Assembly: GCA_045589595.1 (NCBI GenBank)
Contig: JAZNPK010000028.1
Span: forward strand, 62,001 to 126,000
From: SIG77 sp045589595
GTDB lineage: Bacteria > Verrucomicrobiota > Lentisphaeria > Victivallales > UBA1829
Direction: 5' to 3'
Length of the DNA stretch: 64,000 bases
This document shows, in pieces, positions 16,869-25,952 of this stretch (position 1 is the stretch's first letter; each line of letters begins with the position of its first letter). Under the pieces are notes generated by a model. It ran no database searches. It saw nothing but the letters and a program-made list of their open reading frames with translations, and was not told the DNA's origin. A program made the position numbers and the translations under genes.

Positions 16869-19409
16869 TTATCTGCCTTTGGATTTGAAAATGATTTCGC
16901 CGTTTTCCGTATCGGCAAAAATATTTTTCTTGAGTTTTCCGCTCAGGATCAGTTCGGAGAGCGGATCTTCTATCCAGCGTTCCACCGCACGGCGGATGGG
17001 TCTTGCACCGAATTCAGGCTGATAACCTTTCTCTGTCAGCAGATCGACAGCCGCATCGGAGCAGGTGAAGGTGCGCCCCTGTGCCGCCATCCGTTTGATC
17101 AGTTTGTTCAGTTCGAGTCGGACGATCTTTTTCAAATCGTCTCTGTTCAGTTTACGGAATACCAGCAGTTCGTCAACGCGGTTGATGAATTCCGGCTTGA
17201 ATGCGCGTTTTGCCATATCCAGCAGGGCGGAAGACTGTTTCTCATCTGCGGCAGAACTGTCCGGCGTGAACCCGAGCGCACCGCCGCCTCTGCCCATCCG
17301 GTCGGCACCGATGTTGCTGGTCATGATGACAATGGTATTGCGGAAGTCGATTCTTCTGCCGAGGGAGTCGGTCAGTTTACCTTCTTCCAGGATCTGCAGC
17401 AGCATGTGCATCACATCCGGATGCGCCTTTTCGATCTCATCAAAAAGGACTACGCTGTACGGTCTGCGGCGGACCCGTTCCGTCAGTTCCCCGCCATCAC
17501 CGTGTCCCACATATCCCGGCGGCGAACCGACCAGACGGGACACATTGAATTTTTCCATATATTCAGACATATCGATCTGGATCAGTGCTTCCGCATCGCC
17601 GAAAATAAATTCCGCCACCGCTTTCGCCAGCAGCGTTTTACCGACACCGGTCGGTCCGAGGAAAATAAAGGACCCGATGGGGCGGTTGGGATCTTTGAGA
17701 TCCGCACGGGAACGGCGGAGCGCACGGGACAATGCCCGGACTGCATCCGGCTGACCGATCACCGATGCGGAAAGTTCCGTTTCCATTTTCAGCAGACGGG
17801 ACATCTCGCCGGATTCGATCCGGGTCGCAGGAATGCCGGAAAGTTTCGCCATGACCTGCGCAATATCTGCAGCCGTCACGACCGGCATATTTTCATCACA
17901 CTGATTCTGCCATGCTTCCTTCTTTGCATCCAGTTCCTGCCGGACGGCGCGTTCCCGGTTGCGGAGAGCGGCGGCGTGTTCAAAACGCTGTTCCACGATC
18001 GCCAGTTCCTTTTCTTCGGCAATGGCGGAAAGTTCCTGTTCCAGTTTGGAAATATCCGGCGCTTTGGGCGCATAAATGATCCTCATCCTCGCACCGGCTT
18101 CGTCCATGACATCAATGGCTTTATCCGGCAGAAAACGCCCGGAGATGTACCGGTCGGAAAGCCGTACCGCCGCTTCAATGGCATCGTCGCCGTAGCGGAC
18201 ACCATGGTGTTTTTCATAGACCGCACGGAGTCCTGCAAGGATCTTGATGGAATCTTCAATGGACGGCGGTTCCACAAGAACCGATTGAAAACGGCGTTCC
18301 AGAGCGGCATCTTTTTCGATGCCTTTCCGGTATTCGTCAAGGGTCGTTGCGCCGATACATTGCAGTTCGCCGCGGGACAGGGCGGGTTTGATGATATTGG
18401 CGGCATCCATGGCACCTTCTGCGCCGCCCGCACCGACAATGGTGTGGAGTTCGTCGATAAAGAGAATGATCTTTTTGCCCGCATTGCGGATCTCATCGAT
18501 CACGGCTTTGATCCGTTCTTCAAATTGTCCGCGGTACTTTGTGCCTGCCACCATCAGGGGCAGATCCAGCGCATAGATCTTTTTGCCGGAGAGGATCGCC
18601 GGAACATCACCGGATACGATCCTTTGCGCCAGTCCTTCCAGAATGGCAGTTTTGCCGACACCCGCTTCGCCGATCAGGACGGGATTGTTTTTGGTCCGTC
18701 GGCAGAGGATCTGGATCACGCGTCCGATTTCATTTTCTCTGCCAATCACCGGATCAAGTTCGCCGCGTGCCGCGAGATCGGTCAGGTTTCTGCCGAAAGC
18801 ATTGAGCGCGTTCAGTTCGGTATCGCCGGTCCCGGACGCTCCGGGATCATCCGGATTCTCTGATTTGTATTTCAGATTTTCGTCGGAATCGGGAATATAA
18901 TCCGGGTCAAGAGCGGCAAAGACAACGGTGCGGATCTTTTCCGGAACGGCACCCAGATTCCGCAGTGCATTGGCGGCACAGCCGGAACCGTTGCGGATGA
19001 TCGCCAGCAGAATATGTTCCGTGCCGATGTAATTGTAGTTCATGGACCGGGCTTCTTTCCGGGCAAGAAGCAGCACGTCCCGCAACCGGTCGGTGATAGG
19101 CGGTTCCCCTTCCTGGAGAATGGTTCCGCCGATCCCCGTACAGCGTTCGATTTCCAGCCGGAGATTATCCAGATTGATCCCGGACATCTTCAACGCCTGA
19201 ACAGCCACGCCGTCGCCGAGGGCGAGAATGCCCAGCAGCACATGTTCCGTGCCGATGTAATCGTGGTTCAAGCGGACTGCTTCTTTTGCGGCGAGCTGCA
19301 GCGCCTGGGCTGCACGGGGCGTAAAATGCCGGAGGCATTCATTCAGTTCATCATCAAAATCTGGCATGGTGCGTGCATAGGGTGGATGTTGATTATTCAG
19401 CCTGATCAT
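16869..19409 (-). CDS. clpC: ClpC-type AAA+ protease ATPase subunit
   Basis: 846 residues. It unfolds proteins and feeds them to ClpP (a clpP is at 44805-45413). Domains: Clp-N double repeat (about 25-165, two copies of a YIGTEH.LL motif), D1 AAA+ with Walker A GEAGVGKT at about 245-252, a UVR/coiled-coil middle segment at about 455-490, and D2 with Walker A GPTGVGKT at about 585 and a sensor/Clp-D2-small domain. The UVR-containing middle region identifies ClpC rather than ClpA or ClpB. Start is uncertain: 19409 overlaps the upstream gene by 17 bases, and the next ATG at 19367 is an alternative; neither has a good Shine-Dalgarno. Confidence 0.93.
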   Translation of the reverse strand: MIRLNNQHPPYARTMPDFDDELNECLRHFTPRAAQALQLAAKEAVRLNHDYIGTEHVLLGILALGDGVAVQALKMSGINLDNLRLEIERCTGIGGTILQEGEPPITDRLRDVLLLARKEARSMNYNYIGTEHILLAIIRNGSGCAANALRNLGAVPEKIRTVVFAALDPDYIPDSDENLKYKSENPDDPGASGTGDTELNALNAFGRNLTDLAARGELDPVIGRENEIGRVIQILCRRTKNNPVLIGEAGVGKTAILEGLAQRIVSGDVPAILSGKKIYALDLPLMVAGTKYRGQFEERIKAVIDEIRNAGKKIILFIDELHTIVGAGGAEGAMDAANIIKPALSRGELQCIGATTLDEYRKGIEKDAALERRFQSVLVEPPSIEDSIKILAGLRAVYEKHHGVRYGDDAIEAAVRLSDRYISGRFLPDKAIDVMDEAGARMRIIYAPKAPDISKLEQELSAIAEEKELAIVEQRFEHAAALRNRERAVRQELDAKKEAWQNQCDENMPVVTAADIAQVMAKLSGIPATRIESGEMSRLLKMETELSASVIGQPDAVRALSRALRRSRADLKDPNRPIGSFIFLGPTGVGKTLLAKAVAEFIFGDAEALIQIDMSEYMEKFNVSRLVGSPPGYVGHGDGGELTERVRRRPYSVVLFDEIEKAHPDVMHMLLQILEEGKLTDSLGRRIDFRNTIVIMTSNIGADRMGRGGGALGFTPDSSAADEKQSSALLDMAKRAFKPEFINRVDELLVFRKLNRDDLKKIVRLELNKLIKRMAAQGRTFTCSDAAVDLLTEKGYQPEFGARPIRRAVERWIEDPLSELILSGKLKKNIFADTENGEIIFKSKGR

Positions 19410-20367
19410 CCTCAGCGGGAAGCGTCAGACGGTTCTTATACAGAGGGTCGTTTACATACTCTTCAACGTTGTCCGGTGTGATCAGAACATAACGGGCGCG
19501 GAATGCCCCTTCCAGATCGTCCGGCAGATCTTCGCTCAGTTTTTTGGGCGTGCTGCTGATCATGACAAGACCGCCGATGACACCGCTTTTGATTATTTTG
19601 TGCAGGCGTTCGGTTTGATTGTTTCCGTTTTCAGCCAGAATAAAAATACGTCCGGGCTGATCAAAGGCGGAAAGGCGCCGGAATTCGTATGCGTCCGGGG
19701 GGAGACCTGCCAGATTCACAAGAACTTCGCAGTCAACGGAATCAAACGTCCTGTCGTAACTGGCAGCAAGAGAAAGAGAGCGGCTGGTAGCCATATATTT
19801 TTCGATTTCCTCCGCCGGCGCATCGGTGCCGGGCATATCCATATCGGGTACGGGCATGGCTTTGACCGTCACTTTCCCGCCGAATCCTTTTTCAAATGCC
19901 GCAATAAATTCTTTTTCCGTTTGCAGAAGTTCGCCATCGCGGGAGTTCTGATTGCCGGGCAGAATGATCGCCACCGTTTTGCCGCTGTGCTGCTGACGCA
20001 CAAACTGTCCCAGATATTCACCCTGAACTTCATTGAAACGGAATTCTTTTTTCAGCAATTCGCTATCGGCACCGTCAAACGCACCGTACTGACCAGCCAT
20101 GATCAGCGCAATACCGGCAAGCAGGATCAGAAAATTGCCGAAGATACGGGCTTTCGCTGTCTGGGGCGTCATCTGAAGCGCACAGAATCCGATACCGATG
20201 AGGATCGCACCGATCACGCCGCTCCAGGATGCAAACAAACATGCCAAACCGAGAACAGCCGCGCCGGTCCCGGCAAAAACGAAGATCACATTGTTGTTTT
20301 TCTTGCCGAGGAAAATGCCCGCACCCCCTGCGATCAGCAGGATGAAAGAAAGAATCGTCAGAAACAT
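19393..20367 (-). CDS. Membrane protein of unknown function with a large soluble domain
   Basis: 324 residues, not recognised. Three or four hydrophobic segments occupy about 1-92 (including ILLIAGGAGIFLG and LILLAGIALIMAG). After them comes a soluble domain (about 100-324) with alternating strands and helices, for example TVAIILPGN, CEVLVNLAG and GLVMISSTPK, reminiscent of a periplasmic-binding or Rossmann-like fold. No catalytic motif is seen. It is the first gene of the operon with clpC and has a strong promoter. Overlap with the clpC start suggests coupling, so a substrate or adaptor role for ClpC is conceivable but unsupported. Confidence 0.65.
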   Translation of the reverse strand: MFLTILSFILLIAGGAGIFLGKKNNNVIFVFAGTGAAVLGLACLFASWSGVIGAILIGIGFCALQMTPQTAKARIFGNFLILLAGIALIMAGQYGAFDGADSELLKKEFRFNEVQGEYLGQFVRQQHSGKTVAIILPGNQNSRDGELLQTEKEFIAAFEKGFGGKVTVKAMPVPDMDMPGTDAPAEEIEKYMATSRSLSLAASYDRTFDSVDCEVLVNLAGLPPDAYEFRRLSAFDQPGRIFILAENGNNQTERLHKIIKSGVIGGLVMISSTPKKLSEDLPDDLEGAFRARYVLITPDNVEEYVNDPLYKNRLTLPAEDDQAE

Positions 20368-20423
20368 GGTTGCTGTACTCCTTTGGTTTGTTTCTCTTTG
20401 ATCGTAGATAAAAATACATCAGC

Positions 20424-20452
20424 AATATAGCACGCGTGCGCGCATATTGCAA
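20424..20452 (-). promoter_or_regulatory. Promoter of the membrane protein-clpC operon
   Basis: On the minus strand TTGCAA, 17-bp spacer, TATATT. The spacer contains the alternating GCGCGCACGCGTGC, which is partly self-complementary. The -35 element reaches into the stop codon region of the upstream kinase gene. Confidence 0.75.
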
Positions 20453-20454
20453 AT

Positions 20455-21426
20455 TCATTTCTGCGAATAATAGAGAACAGTTGTGCCGTTCCGCCGTTCC
20501 ATGATCCGGAAGGGGCGGTCAAATGGGATGCCTTCAAGTCTGGCACGGCAGAGCGCAAGGAGTCTTTCGTCAGCCGTTTTGTCCGGAACGATCTCCAATG
20601 TCATTTCCGCCAGTTCCGCATCATCGGGCAGGGAACCCGGCGAATACCACGGGGTGGAAACGACTTCAAAAATGCGTGAATCCCGCTGGATGCGGCGGGT
20701 GAATTTTGAATTGCCGGAAAGGATCTGCTTCCGCCGTTTCTGCCATTCTGAACGGATCATGGCGGCATGGCGTTCTTTCAGCCGGGCGGGAGTGACCGTC
20801 GGATCGTGCAGCACGGAGAGTACCTGAAGCATTTCAATATCTGTGATCTCCGGCAGAAAATTGGTCAGGATCCCCGCCAGTTCCAGCGGACACGCTTTGG
20901 AACTTTTTTTTGCGGCAATGGGATCGACAAGGATCATTTCGCATGAGCCGGAAGTATCGCGTACCAGCACATTTCCCGCGTGAAAATCACTGTGCCGGAT
21001 GCCGTTCTGCATCATCGCCGCCATCAGATTGCGGAGTGCATCGAAAAATGCTGTCCGTTTTTCAGGATCCGCCGCTGCTGTGGCGTAAAAATATTCCAGT
21101 GCGTTGACCGTATCCTGTTCCTCTTCAGAAATCAGGATCGTCCGCCGGAATCCGTATTTGCCCAGTGCCGCAAAACGGATGCAGGGGATCCCGGCCCTGC
21201 GGAGCATTGCCGCCGCCGCATATTCCTTTTTTGCCTTGTTGCGGAATGAACATTCCTGTTTCACAAAATATACTTTGCCGCTTGGGGAAGTGATTTTCCG
21301 GACGGAGCGTTTTGCATTTTTTTTGATCAGGACACCGGTTTTGAGGCTTTCAGCAAACCAATCCTGCAGGAACACCGGATCTGTATCTTTATGCCACTTC
21401 CACGGAATGACGGCGTTGGTTTTCAT
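20455..21426 (-). CDS. Lipopolysaccharide (WaaP/Kdo) kinase-family protein A
   Basis: 323 residues with a eukaryotic-like kinase fold of the WaaP/KdkA family, which phosphorylate sugars of the LPS core. Seen are the ATP-binding Lys region (YFVKQECSFR near 60), the catalytic loop HSDFHAGNVL (HxDxxxxN form) and a DP metal-binding residue pair in LVDPIAA. The start is the ATG overlapping the upstream kinase stop by four bases (ATGA), rather than an ATG 17 codons earlier. It is the last gene of the ftsA operon. The substrate is inferred from the family only. Confidence 0.82.
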   Translation of the reverse strand: MKTNAVIPWKWHKDTDPVFLQDWFAESLKTGVLIKKNAKRSVRKITSPSGKVYFVKQECSFRNKAKKEYAAAAMLRRAGIPCIRFAALGKYGFRRTILISEEEQDTVNALEYFYATAAADPEKRTAFFDALRNLMAAMMQNGIRHSDFHAGNVLVRDTSGSCEMILVDPIAAKKSSKACPLELAGILTNFLPEITDIEMLQVLSVLHDPTVTPARLKERHAAMIRSEWQKRRKQILSGNSKFTRRIQRDSRIFEVVSTPWYSPGSLPDDAELAEMTLEIVPDKTADERLLALCRARLEGIPFDRPFRIMERRNGTTVLYYSQK

Positions 21427-22271
21427 TTTCCGGCACTCCGTTTTTTCAGGATCCTGTCCAGATGATTCTGAGTACACCGGATCAGTTGTTCCTTTGTGAG
21501 AAAATCGTTGTACGCGTGTGCGTGCGGGAGATAGGCGTTCAGCAGTTTTTCCGCGAGAACCGCACAGGATGTATCCTCCGTCAGAACGGCGGGATTTTTT
21601 TGCAGAAGGAGAGAACAGAACGCAGTCAGCAGCCCCAATTCTTCCAGAATGAGATGGCGCGGCGGCGTGTTGTTGAACTTCCGGACGCTGTCCAGATCCC
21701 AGATCCCGAACTCACCGGTGGACGCGATCCGGTAAAAATTATGCAGTTTCAAATCGCCGTGAACAATATGTCCGTTATGGAGTTTTGCCATGACCGTTCC
21801 GGCATATTCCAGAAAGGGATCAAGGATCTGATACGGTTCGGTTGTTGTTTTGAAAATTTTTTCCATGCCGCAGATGCCGTCCGCGGTTGTTGTGACAAGA
21901 TATCCGGACTTCAGGATCAGACCGCTCCGTTTTTCCCCCACGGCAACGACTTCCGGCGTGGCAATACCGAGGCCTTTGAGCAGCAGTGCCGCTTTCGCCG
22001 CCCGGAACGCACGCGCTTTCCGGAACAGATACCGGCAGGTGAACCGGAATCCCTTGTTGTTGGTCCGTTTCAGGAAAAAGGAACGGGCGCTGCTGCGGAG
22101 TGTCACGAGCCCGGCGGTGGTCGTCGGGGAATCTTTCAGCACAACGGACAGTTCCAGATTCCGGTCGATCTGCGCGAGAAATTCCCGCAGTTCATCGTCT
22201 GCAAATTTTTCCGCCATCAGAAAACGGGCATCACCCGCCCTGAACGGGATCATTGTTCCTGTCAGATTCAT
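21423..22271 (-). CDS. Lipopolysaccharide (WaaP/InaA) kinase-family protein B
   Basis: 282 residues, a second kinase-fold protein. The catalytic loop is HGDLKLHNFY and the DFG equivalent is DLDSVRKF. An N-terminal Lys in SFFLKRTNNKG is the probable ATP anchor. It belongs to the same broad WaaP/InaA/RIO-like group as the following gene but is not a close copy, so two different phosphorylation steps are likely. Its start overlaps the preceding M28 gene by four bases and its stop overlaps the next kinase by four bases (ATGA at both ends), indicating coupled translation. LPS core phosphorylation is the family-based guess. Confidence 0.82.
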   Translation of the reverse strand: MNLTGTMIPFRAGDARFLMAEKFADDELREFLAQIDRNLELSVVLKDSPTTTAGLVTLRSSARSFFLKRTNNKGFRFTCRYLFRKARAFRAAKAALLLKGLGIATPEVVAVGEKRSGLILKSGYLVTTTADGICGMEKIFKTTTEPYQILDPFLEYAGTVMAKLHNGHIVHGDLKLHNFYRIASTGEFGIWDLDSVRKFNNTPPRHLILEELGLLTAFCSLLLQKNPAVLTEDTSCAVLAEKLLNAYLPHAHAYNDFLTKEQLIRCTQNHLDRILKKRSAGK

Positions 22272-23209
22272 TTTGACAACTCCCGATCTCTGCGTGCGAT
22301 CGCCCAGATCAGTTGAAATGCAAAATCTGCAGAGGCGGCAATGGATTCACCGGATATTTTGTCGAGAGAATCCTGGGCAGTATGCCAGAAGGCGTTGCCC
22401 GGACCGAAATTGAAATCGATCAGATCAATGACGGGGATGCCGATCTTCTGGAACGGCACATGGTCGTCCAGCATCACCGGACCGCCGGGAGCAAACTGTT
22501 TCTGAACTCCGAGCCGGACCGCAGTTTGCGCAGCAAGATCTTTCAGCCACGGCGTTGTATCGGCGGGGAACCGGACATCCAGATTTTTATCGCCCACCAT
22601 ATCCAGCAGGATCATGGCAACACAATTTTTGTCCTGACCATTTTTTTTGAGGATTTCCGCCAATGCGCGGCTGCCGTGAAGACCATCCGTATCGGAATAT
22701 TCCCGCAACGCCTCCTCGCCATCGAAACAGACAAAAAGGAGCCCGAATGGCAGTTTGTACTGATCGACATCTTCGGGCAGGGCATGGACCATGGCAAGGA
22801 GTGCCGCGACTCCGGACGCACCATCGTTGGCACCCTGAAAATCCGGCGCGAGGGGCAGAACTTTTGTATCATAATGCGCCGCAACGATCACAAAACGCTC
22901 AGATTTTGACGGATACCACGCGAGCTGATTGTAATACGCTACGCCGTTTTCACGGAAAGTGTGCGGTTCCACAAAAACTTTTCCGGTTTCCGCAAAACGG
23001 TTGTTCACCCATCGCTGTGCCGCTTCATTTCTGCCGGAGGGGCGTGGTCCGAGTTTGACCTGTTCTTCGGCGAAACGGTATGCCAGAGCCGGATCGGTTT
23101 TGGGCGGCGGACCGGGATCGAAAGGTGTTTTTTTCTGACATCCGGAAACGCCGCACAGCAGCAGGAACGCCGTCAGCAGAAGAATGATTTTGTGGCTGTA
23201 ATTGCGCAT
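22268..23209 (-). CDS. M28-family lipoprotein, glutaminyl-peptide cyclotransferase-like
   Basis: 313 residues. A signal sequence ends in the lipobox VSGC (Cys24). The M28 zinc-peptidase core has AAHYDTK, GANDGASG, FDGEEA, LLDMVG and a late His. The C-terminal part (DDHVPFQKIGIPVIDLIDF..., FWHTAQD) is the form found in glutaminyl cyclases, which turn N-terminal Gln into pyroglutamate, rather than in aminopeptidases. It is therefore either a periplasmic glutaminyl cyclase or an M28 aminopeptidase. It starts seven bases after ftsZ and overlaps the next kinase gene by four, so it belongs to the ftsA-ftsZ operon. Confidence 0.85.
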   Translation of the reverse strand: MRNYSHKIILLLTAFLLLCGVSGCQKKTPFDPGPPPKTDPALAYRFAEEQVKLGPRPSGRNEAAQRWVNNRFAETGKVFVEPHTFRENGVAYYNQLAWYPSKSERFVIVAAHYDTKVLPLAPDFQGANDGASGVAALLAMVHALPEDVDQYKLPFGLLFVCFDGEEALREYSDTDGLHGSRALAEILKKNGQDKNCVAMILLDMVGDKNLDVRFPADTTPWLKDLAAQTAVRLGVQKQFAPGGPVMLDDHVPFQKIGIPVIDLIDFNFGPGNAFWHTAQDSLDKISGESIAASADFAFQLIWAIARRDRELSK

Positions 23210-23216
23210 CGGTCGG

Positions 23217-24419
23217 TCAGACTCCGGTTTTTCCGCGGTCTATGGAAACTTTCTGCCGCTGGAATGTGGGGATGTCAAGATCTTCATCCATATACTTTGA
23301 GGGCGGCGTATTTTCAAAAATACCGCGGCTGAAACTGGTCAGCGTAAATTCTTCCTGGATCAGTTCCCTGTGAGGTTCAGACAGCGGCAGTTCCTGTGTC
23401 GGGACCTGTGTTGCGGGAATGACCGGACGCTGTTTTTTCTGGGGCGGGGGATTGACATAACGGATCACGATCGCCGTCAGCTGGATCCTGCCGTTCATTG
23501 AGGGCGCGACTGCCGCTCCTGAAAGCAGTTCGATCTTCGGCGGGAAGACATCTGACGTCATTTCGATCGAGCGTTTCATTTCTGCCAGCTGCAGATCCGT
23601 TCCGCCGCTCAAAATCACAAAGGCGGCATCCGCTTTTCTGATCCGTTCCATCCCGCCGAGGAAGGGGGATTGCAGAAGCCGGTCAAGAGCAATGGCAGAG
23701 CGGTCGAGCCCGTCATTGCCGTCGGCGGCACCGATCCCGATGGAGCAATCGCAGAGTTGACCCCGCACCGGCGCCATGAATGCGGCATAATCCGCACCCA
23801 GAAGATTCCGGCAGCGCATCAGTTCCGACATGCCGAAAACGGTGTACGCCATTTCAATGGAAGACCGTTCAAACGCCTGTTCTGCGGGCAGATCGGGGGG
23901 GAGCTGCGCAAAGAGAAGATCGTTGGGCAGTGTCAGCAGAATATCCGTCATTGGCAGCAGTTCCCGCACACAGTCCTGTGCGTTGTGGCGTCTGGAATAG
24001 GATTCGAAAGAGAAGGGCGTTGTGAGCAGAAATACTGCGGGCAGTTTCAGATTCCGTGCAACGCTTGCAATGGTCCGTGCGCCGCCGGTGGCAGTGCCGC
24101 CGCCCAAACCGCCGCAGACTGTCAGAAAAGATGCTTTTTCCAGCATTTCCGAAATTGCCTGCCGTTCCCGTGCCATGGCGCGTTCACCGCGGATGATATC
24201 GCCGCCGCATCCGCCGCCGCTGTTGGAGATGCCCCAATCGACAGCGGCAGAGATCCGCAATTCAGCAGCGGACCGCAAAGTGGTATCCCTGTCGGTATCG
24301 ATCAGGGCGAGGATATATTCATTGATACCGGGGAGCAGAGCGAGCTGTTCGATCATTGCCGCGCCGCTGCCGCCGATCCCCAGGATCATCGGGCGTTTTT
24401 TGTTTGCTTCGCCAGTCAT
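23217..24419 (-). CDS. ftsZ: Cell division protein FtsZ (divergent)
   Basis: 400 residues of the tubulin/FtsZ superfamily, the polymer of the division ring. The G-box is GGGTATG at 106-112 instead of the usual GGGTGTG. The T7-loop region is NLLGAD (205-210) where FtsZ normally has NxDxxD, so the middle acidic residue appears replaced by Leu while the last Asp remains. A Pro-rich linker (about 320-345) leads to the conserved C-terminal peptide DLDIPTFQRQ that binds FtsA. Gene order directly after ftsA, with a four-base overlap, supports the assignment. It could polymerise with altered GTP turnover. Confidence 0.85.
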   Translation of the reverse strand: MTGEANKKRPMILGIGGSGAAMIEQLALLPGINEYILALIDTDRDTTLRSAAELRISAAVDWGISNSGGGCGGDIIRGERAMARERQAISEMLEKASFLTVCGGLGGGTATGGARTIASVARNLKLPAVFLLTTPFSFESYSRRHNAQDCVRELLPMTDILLTLPNDLLFAQLPPDLPAEQAFERSSIEMAYTVFGMSELMRCRNLLGADYAAFMAPVRGQLCDCSIGIGAADGNDGLDRSAIALDRLLQSPFLGGMERIRKADAAFVILSGGTDLQLAEMKRSIEMTSDVFPPKIELLSGAAVAPSMNGRIQLTAIVIRYVNPPPQKKQRPVIPATQVPTQELPLSEPHRELIQEEFTLTSFSRGIFENTPPSKYMDEDLDIPTFQRQKVSIDRGKTGV

Positions 24420-25687
24420 TGTTCAAGTACCTTTTTTGCCCGTTTGATCTTCCCGAAAACGGTTTCACCTACGGATGAGATGATGTTCCGGACCCATGTG
24501 AGTCCGCCGGTTTCCTGGATTGCTTCGTCGTCGAGGGCATGTTTCAGCAAGCCGAGGATCGCCGCATAACACGGCATGGCATTGCTGAATCCGGTCTGTA
24601 CGCCGGTGATCCCGATGGGTTCGCCGATCCGGACCGGAAATTCAAAGACCTGACTTGCCTCTTTCTGGATGCCGTCCAGCATTGCTCCGCCGCCGCAGAG
24701 GACAATCCCGCGGGTCATGCAGGGGATCAATTTCTTTTTGACGATCCCCTGTTTGATGATGGAGAAAATCTCTCTGAAACGCAGTTCGATGATCTTTTCA
24801 AAGGAATCCAGCGGGATACGCCGTTTCTTTCCGGTGACCGAAGCGGTATATTCCAGAAAGTTCGTCCCGTTCTCGCGGAGTTTGGAGATACGGTTTTCAC
24901 TGAGGAATTTCAGACAGAAATCGTAAGGCAGATCAAGCCCGATGGCGAGGTCGTTTGCCACATGGGACACCCCGACCGGCAGAACGCCGGAATGATAAAT
25001 GCCGTCTGCGCAAATCAGGAGATAATCGCATGCGCCCTGTCCGAAATCAATGAGCAGAACGCCCTGTTCCCGTTCTTCCTGACGCAGCACGCCGAAAGCG
25101 GATGCCACGCCGTTGAACACGGGGATGCCCTCATATTCAAAGCCGTTGTTTTCAAGGATCTGGTTTACGGTATCGATCTGCTTGCTGTCGGTTGTCAGGA
25201 TGTGGAGGACCGATTCCAGCGTTCCGGCGATCTGACCGATGGGATCTTTCACCCGGCTCTGGTTGTCCAGAATGAAAAAGGAGTCATAAGAACTGAATTG
25301 TGTGACCCCGTTCGGCAGGGAGAGTCCGTTTGCTTTTTCCAGTGCATCCTGAATATGTTCCTCCGTCACTGTTCCGCCGCCGTGAAGGACCACACTGCCT
25401 CTGCCGCGATGGGATGCAATGGATGATCCGTTCAGAAGATAATAAACAAAGCGGTGTTCATTGTGACCGGGGATCATACTGTCTGCCCGTTCCAGAAGGT
25501 CTCCCAGGATCTTTCCTGCCTTTACCGGGTCAACGATGGACCCTTTTCTTACCGATCCTTCTGACGGTGCTGCTGCAAATGCCAGCACTTCCGCATTGCC
25601 GGATTCATCCCGGCAGCCATGCAGAACACAGATCTTGTCGGTGCCGAATTCGATCGCAGTGACCGGTGTCCGCGAACCGTAAGCCAT
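24416..25687 (-). CDS. ftsA: Cell division protein FtsA
   Basis: 423 residues, an actin-fold membrane tether for FtsZ. Seen are a phosphate-1 motif AIEFGTDKICVL (about 10), a phosphate-2 motif in variant form DFGQGACD, and the adenosine motif VLCGGGAML. The 1C subdomain lies between, and a C-terminal amphipathic segment (VGETVFGKIKRAKKVL) could be the membrane-targeting helix. The start at 25687 has AAGGAG suitably upstream; the longer open frame is not preceded by one. It is the first gene of the operon, divergent from lysS, and overlaps ftsZ by four bases. Confidence 0.88.
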   Translation of the reverse strand: MAYGSRTPVTAIEFGTDKICVLHGCRDESGNAEVLAFAAAPSEGSVRKGSIVDPVKAGKILGDLLERADSMIPGHNEHRFVYYLLNGSSIASHRGRGSVVLHGGGTVTEEHIQDALEKANGLSLPNGVTQFSSYDSFFILDNQSRVKDPIGQIAGTLESVLHILTTDSKQIDTVNQILENNGFEYEGIPVFNGVASAFGVLRQEEREQGVLLIDFGQGACDYLLICADGIYHSGVLPVGVSHVANDLAIGLDLPYDFCLKFLSENRISKLRENGTNFLEYTASVTGKKRRIPLDSFEKIIELRFREIFSIIKQGIVKKKLIPCMTRGIVLCGGGAMLDGIQKEASQVFEFPVRIGEPIGITGVQTGFSNAMPCYAAILGLLKHALDDEAIQETGGLTWVRNIISSVGETVFGKIKRAKKVLEQ

Positions 25688-25741
25688 ATTTTTGCGCTCC
25701 TTCTCCGTAATAAAATCAAAAATAAAATATTTGTCATCAGC

Positions 25742-25769
25742 AATATAACGCCATTTTTGAAAGTTGCCA
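25742..25769 (-). promoter_or_regulatory. Promoter of the ftsA-ftsZ operon
   Basis: On the minus strand TGGCAA, 16-bp spacer, TATATT, about 55 bases before the ftsA start. Confidence 0.55.
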
Positions 25770-25861
25770 GTGCAGAAACGGAAAATATACAGGGAAAAGT
25801 GCATCTTTGCCATACTTTTTTTGAGTCTGTTATGGAATGACGGAAAAACCGTGGCGTTCCC

Positions 25862-25890
25862 TTGAAAAAGATGCAGTCCGGCGTTATATT
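25862..25890 (+). promoter_or_regulatory. Promoter of lysS
   Basis: TTGAAA, 17-bp spacer, TATATT. No T-box-like leader was seen in the 60-base leader. Confidence 0.7.
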
Positions 25891-25952
25891 ATAAAGTTTT
25901 TATTTTACAATTACAGAAAACATAAACATATCCAGAGAAGGAACCGTGGAAA

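Noticed and set aside
16362..18863. 833-codon open frame antisense to clpC
   Set aside because: Shadow of clpC; composition is unnatural (Phe, His, Arg rich) and no ribosome site or motif supports it.
25891..25952. Possible T-box leader in front of lysS
   Set aside because: The leader is only about 60 bases, with no specifier stem or T-box sequence visible.
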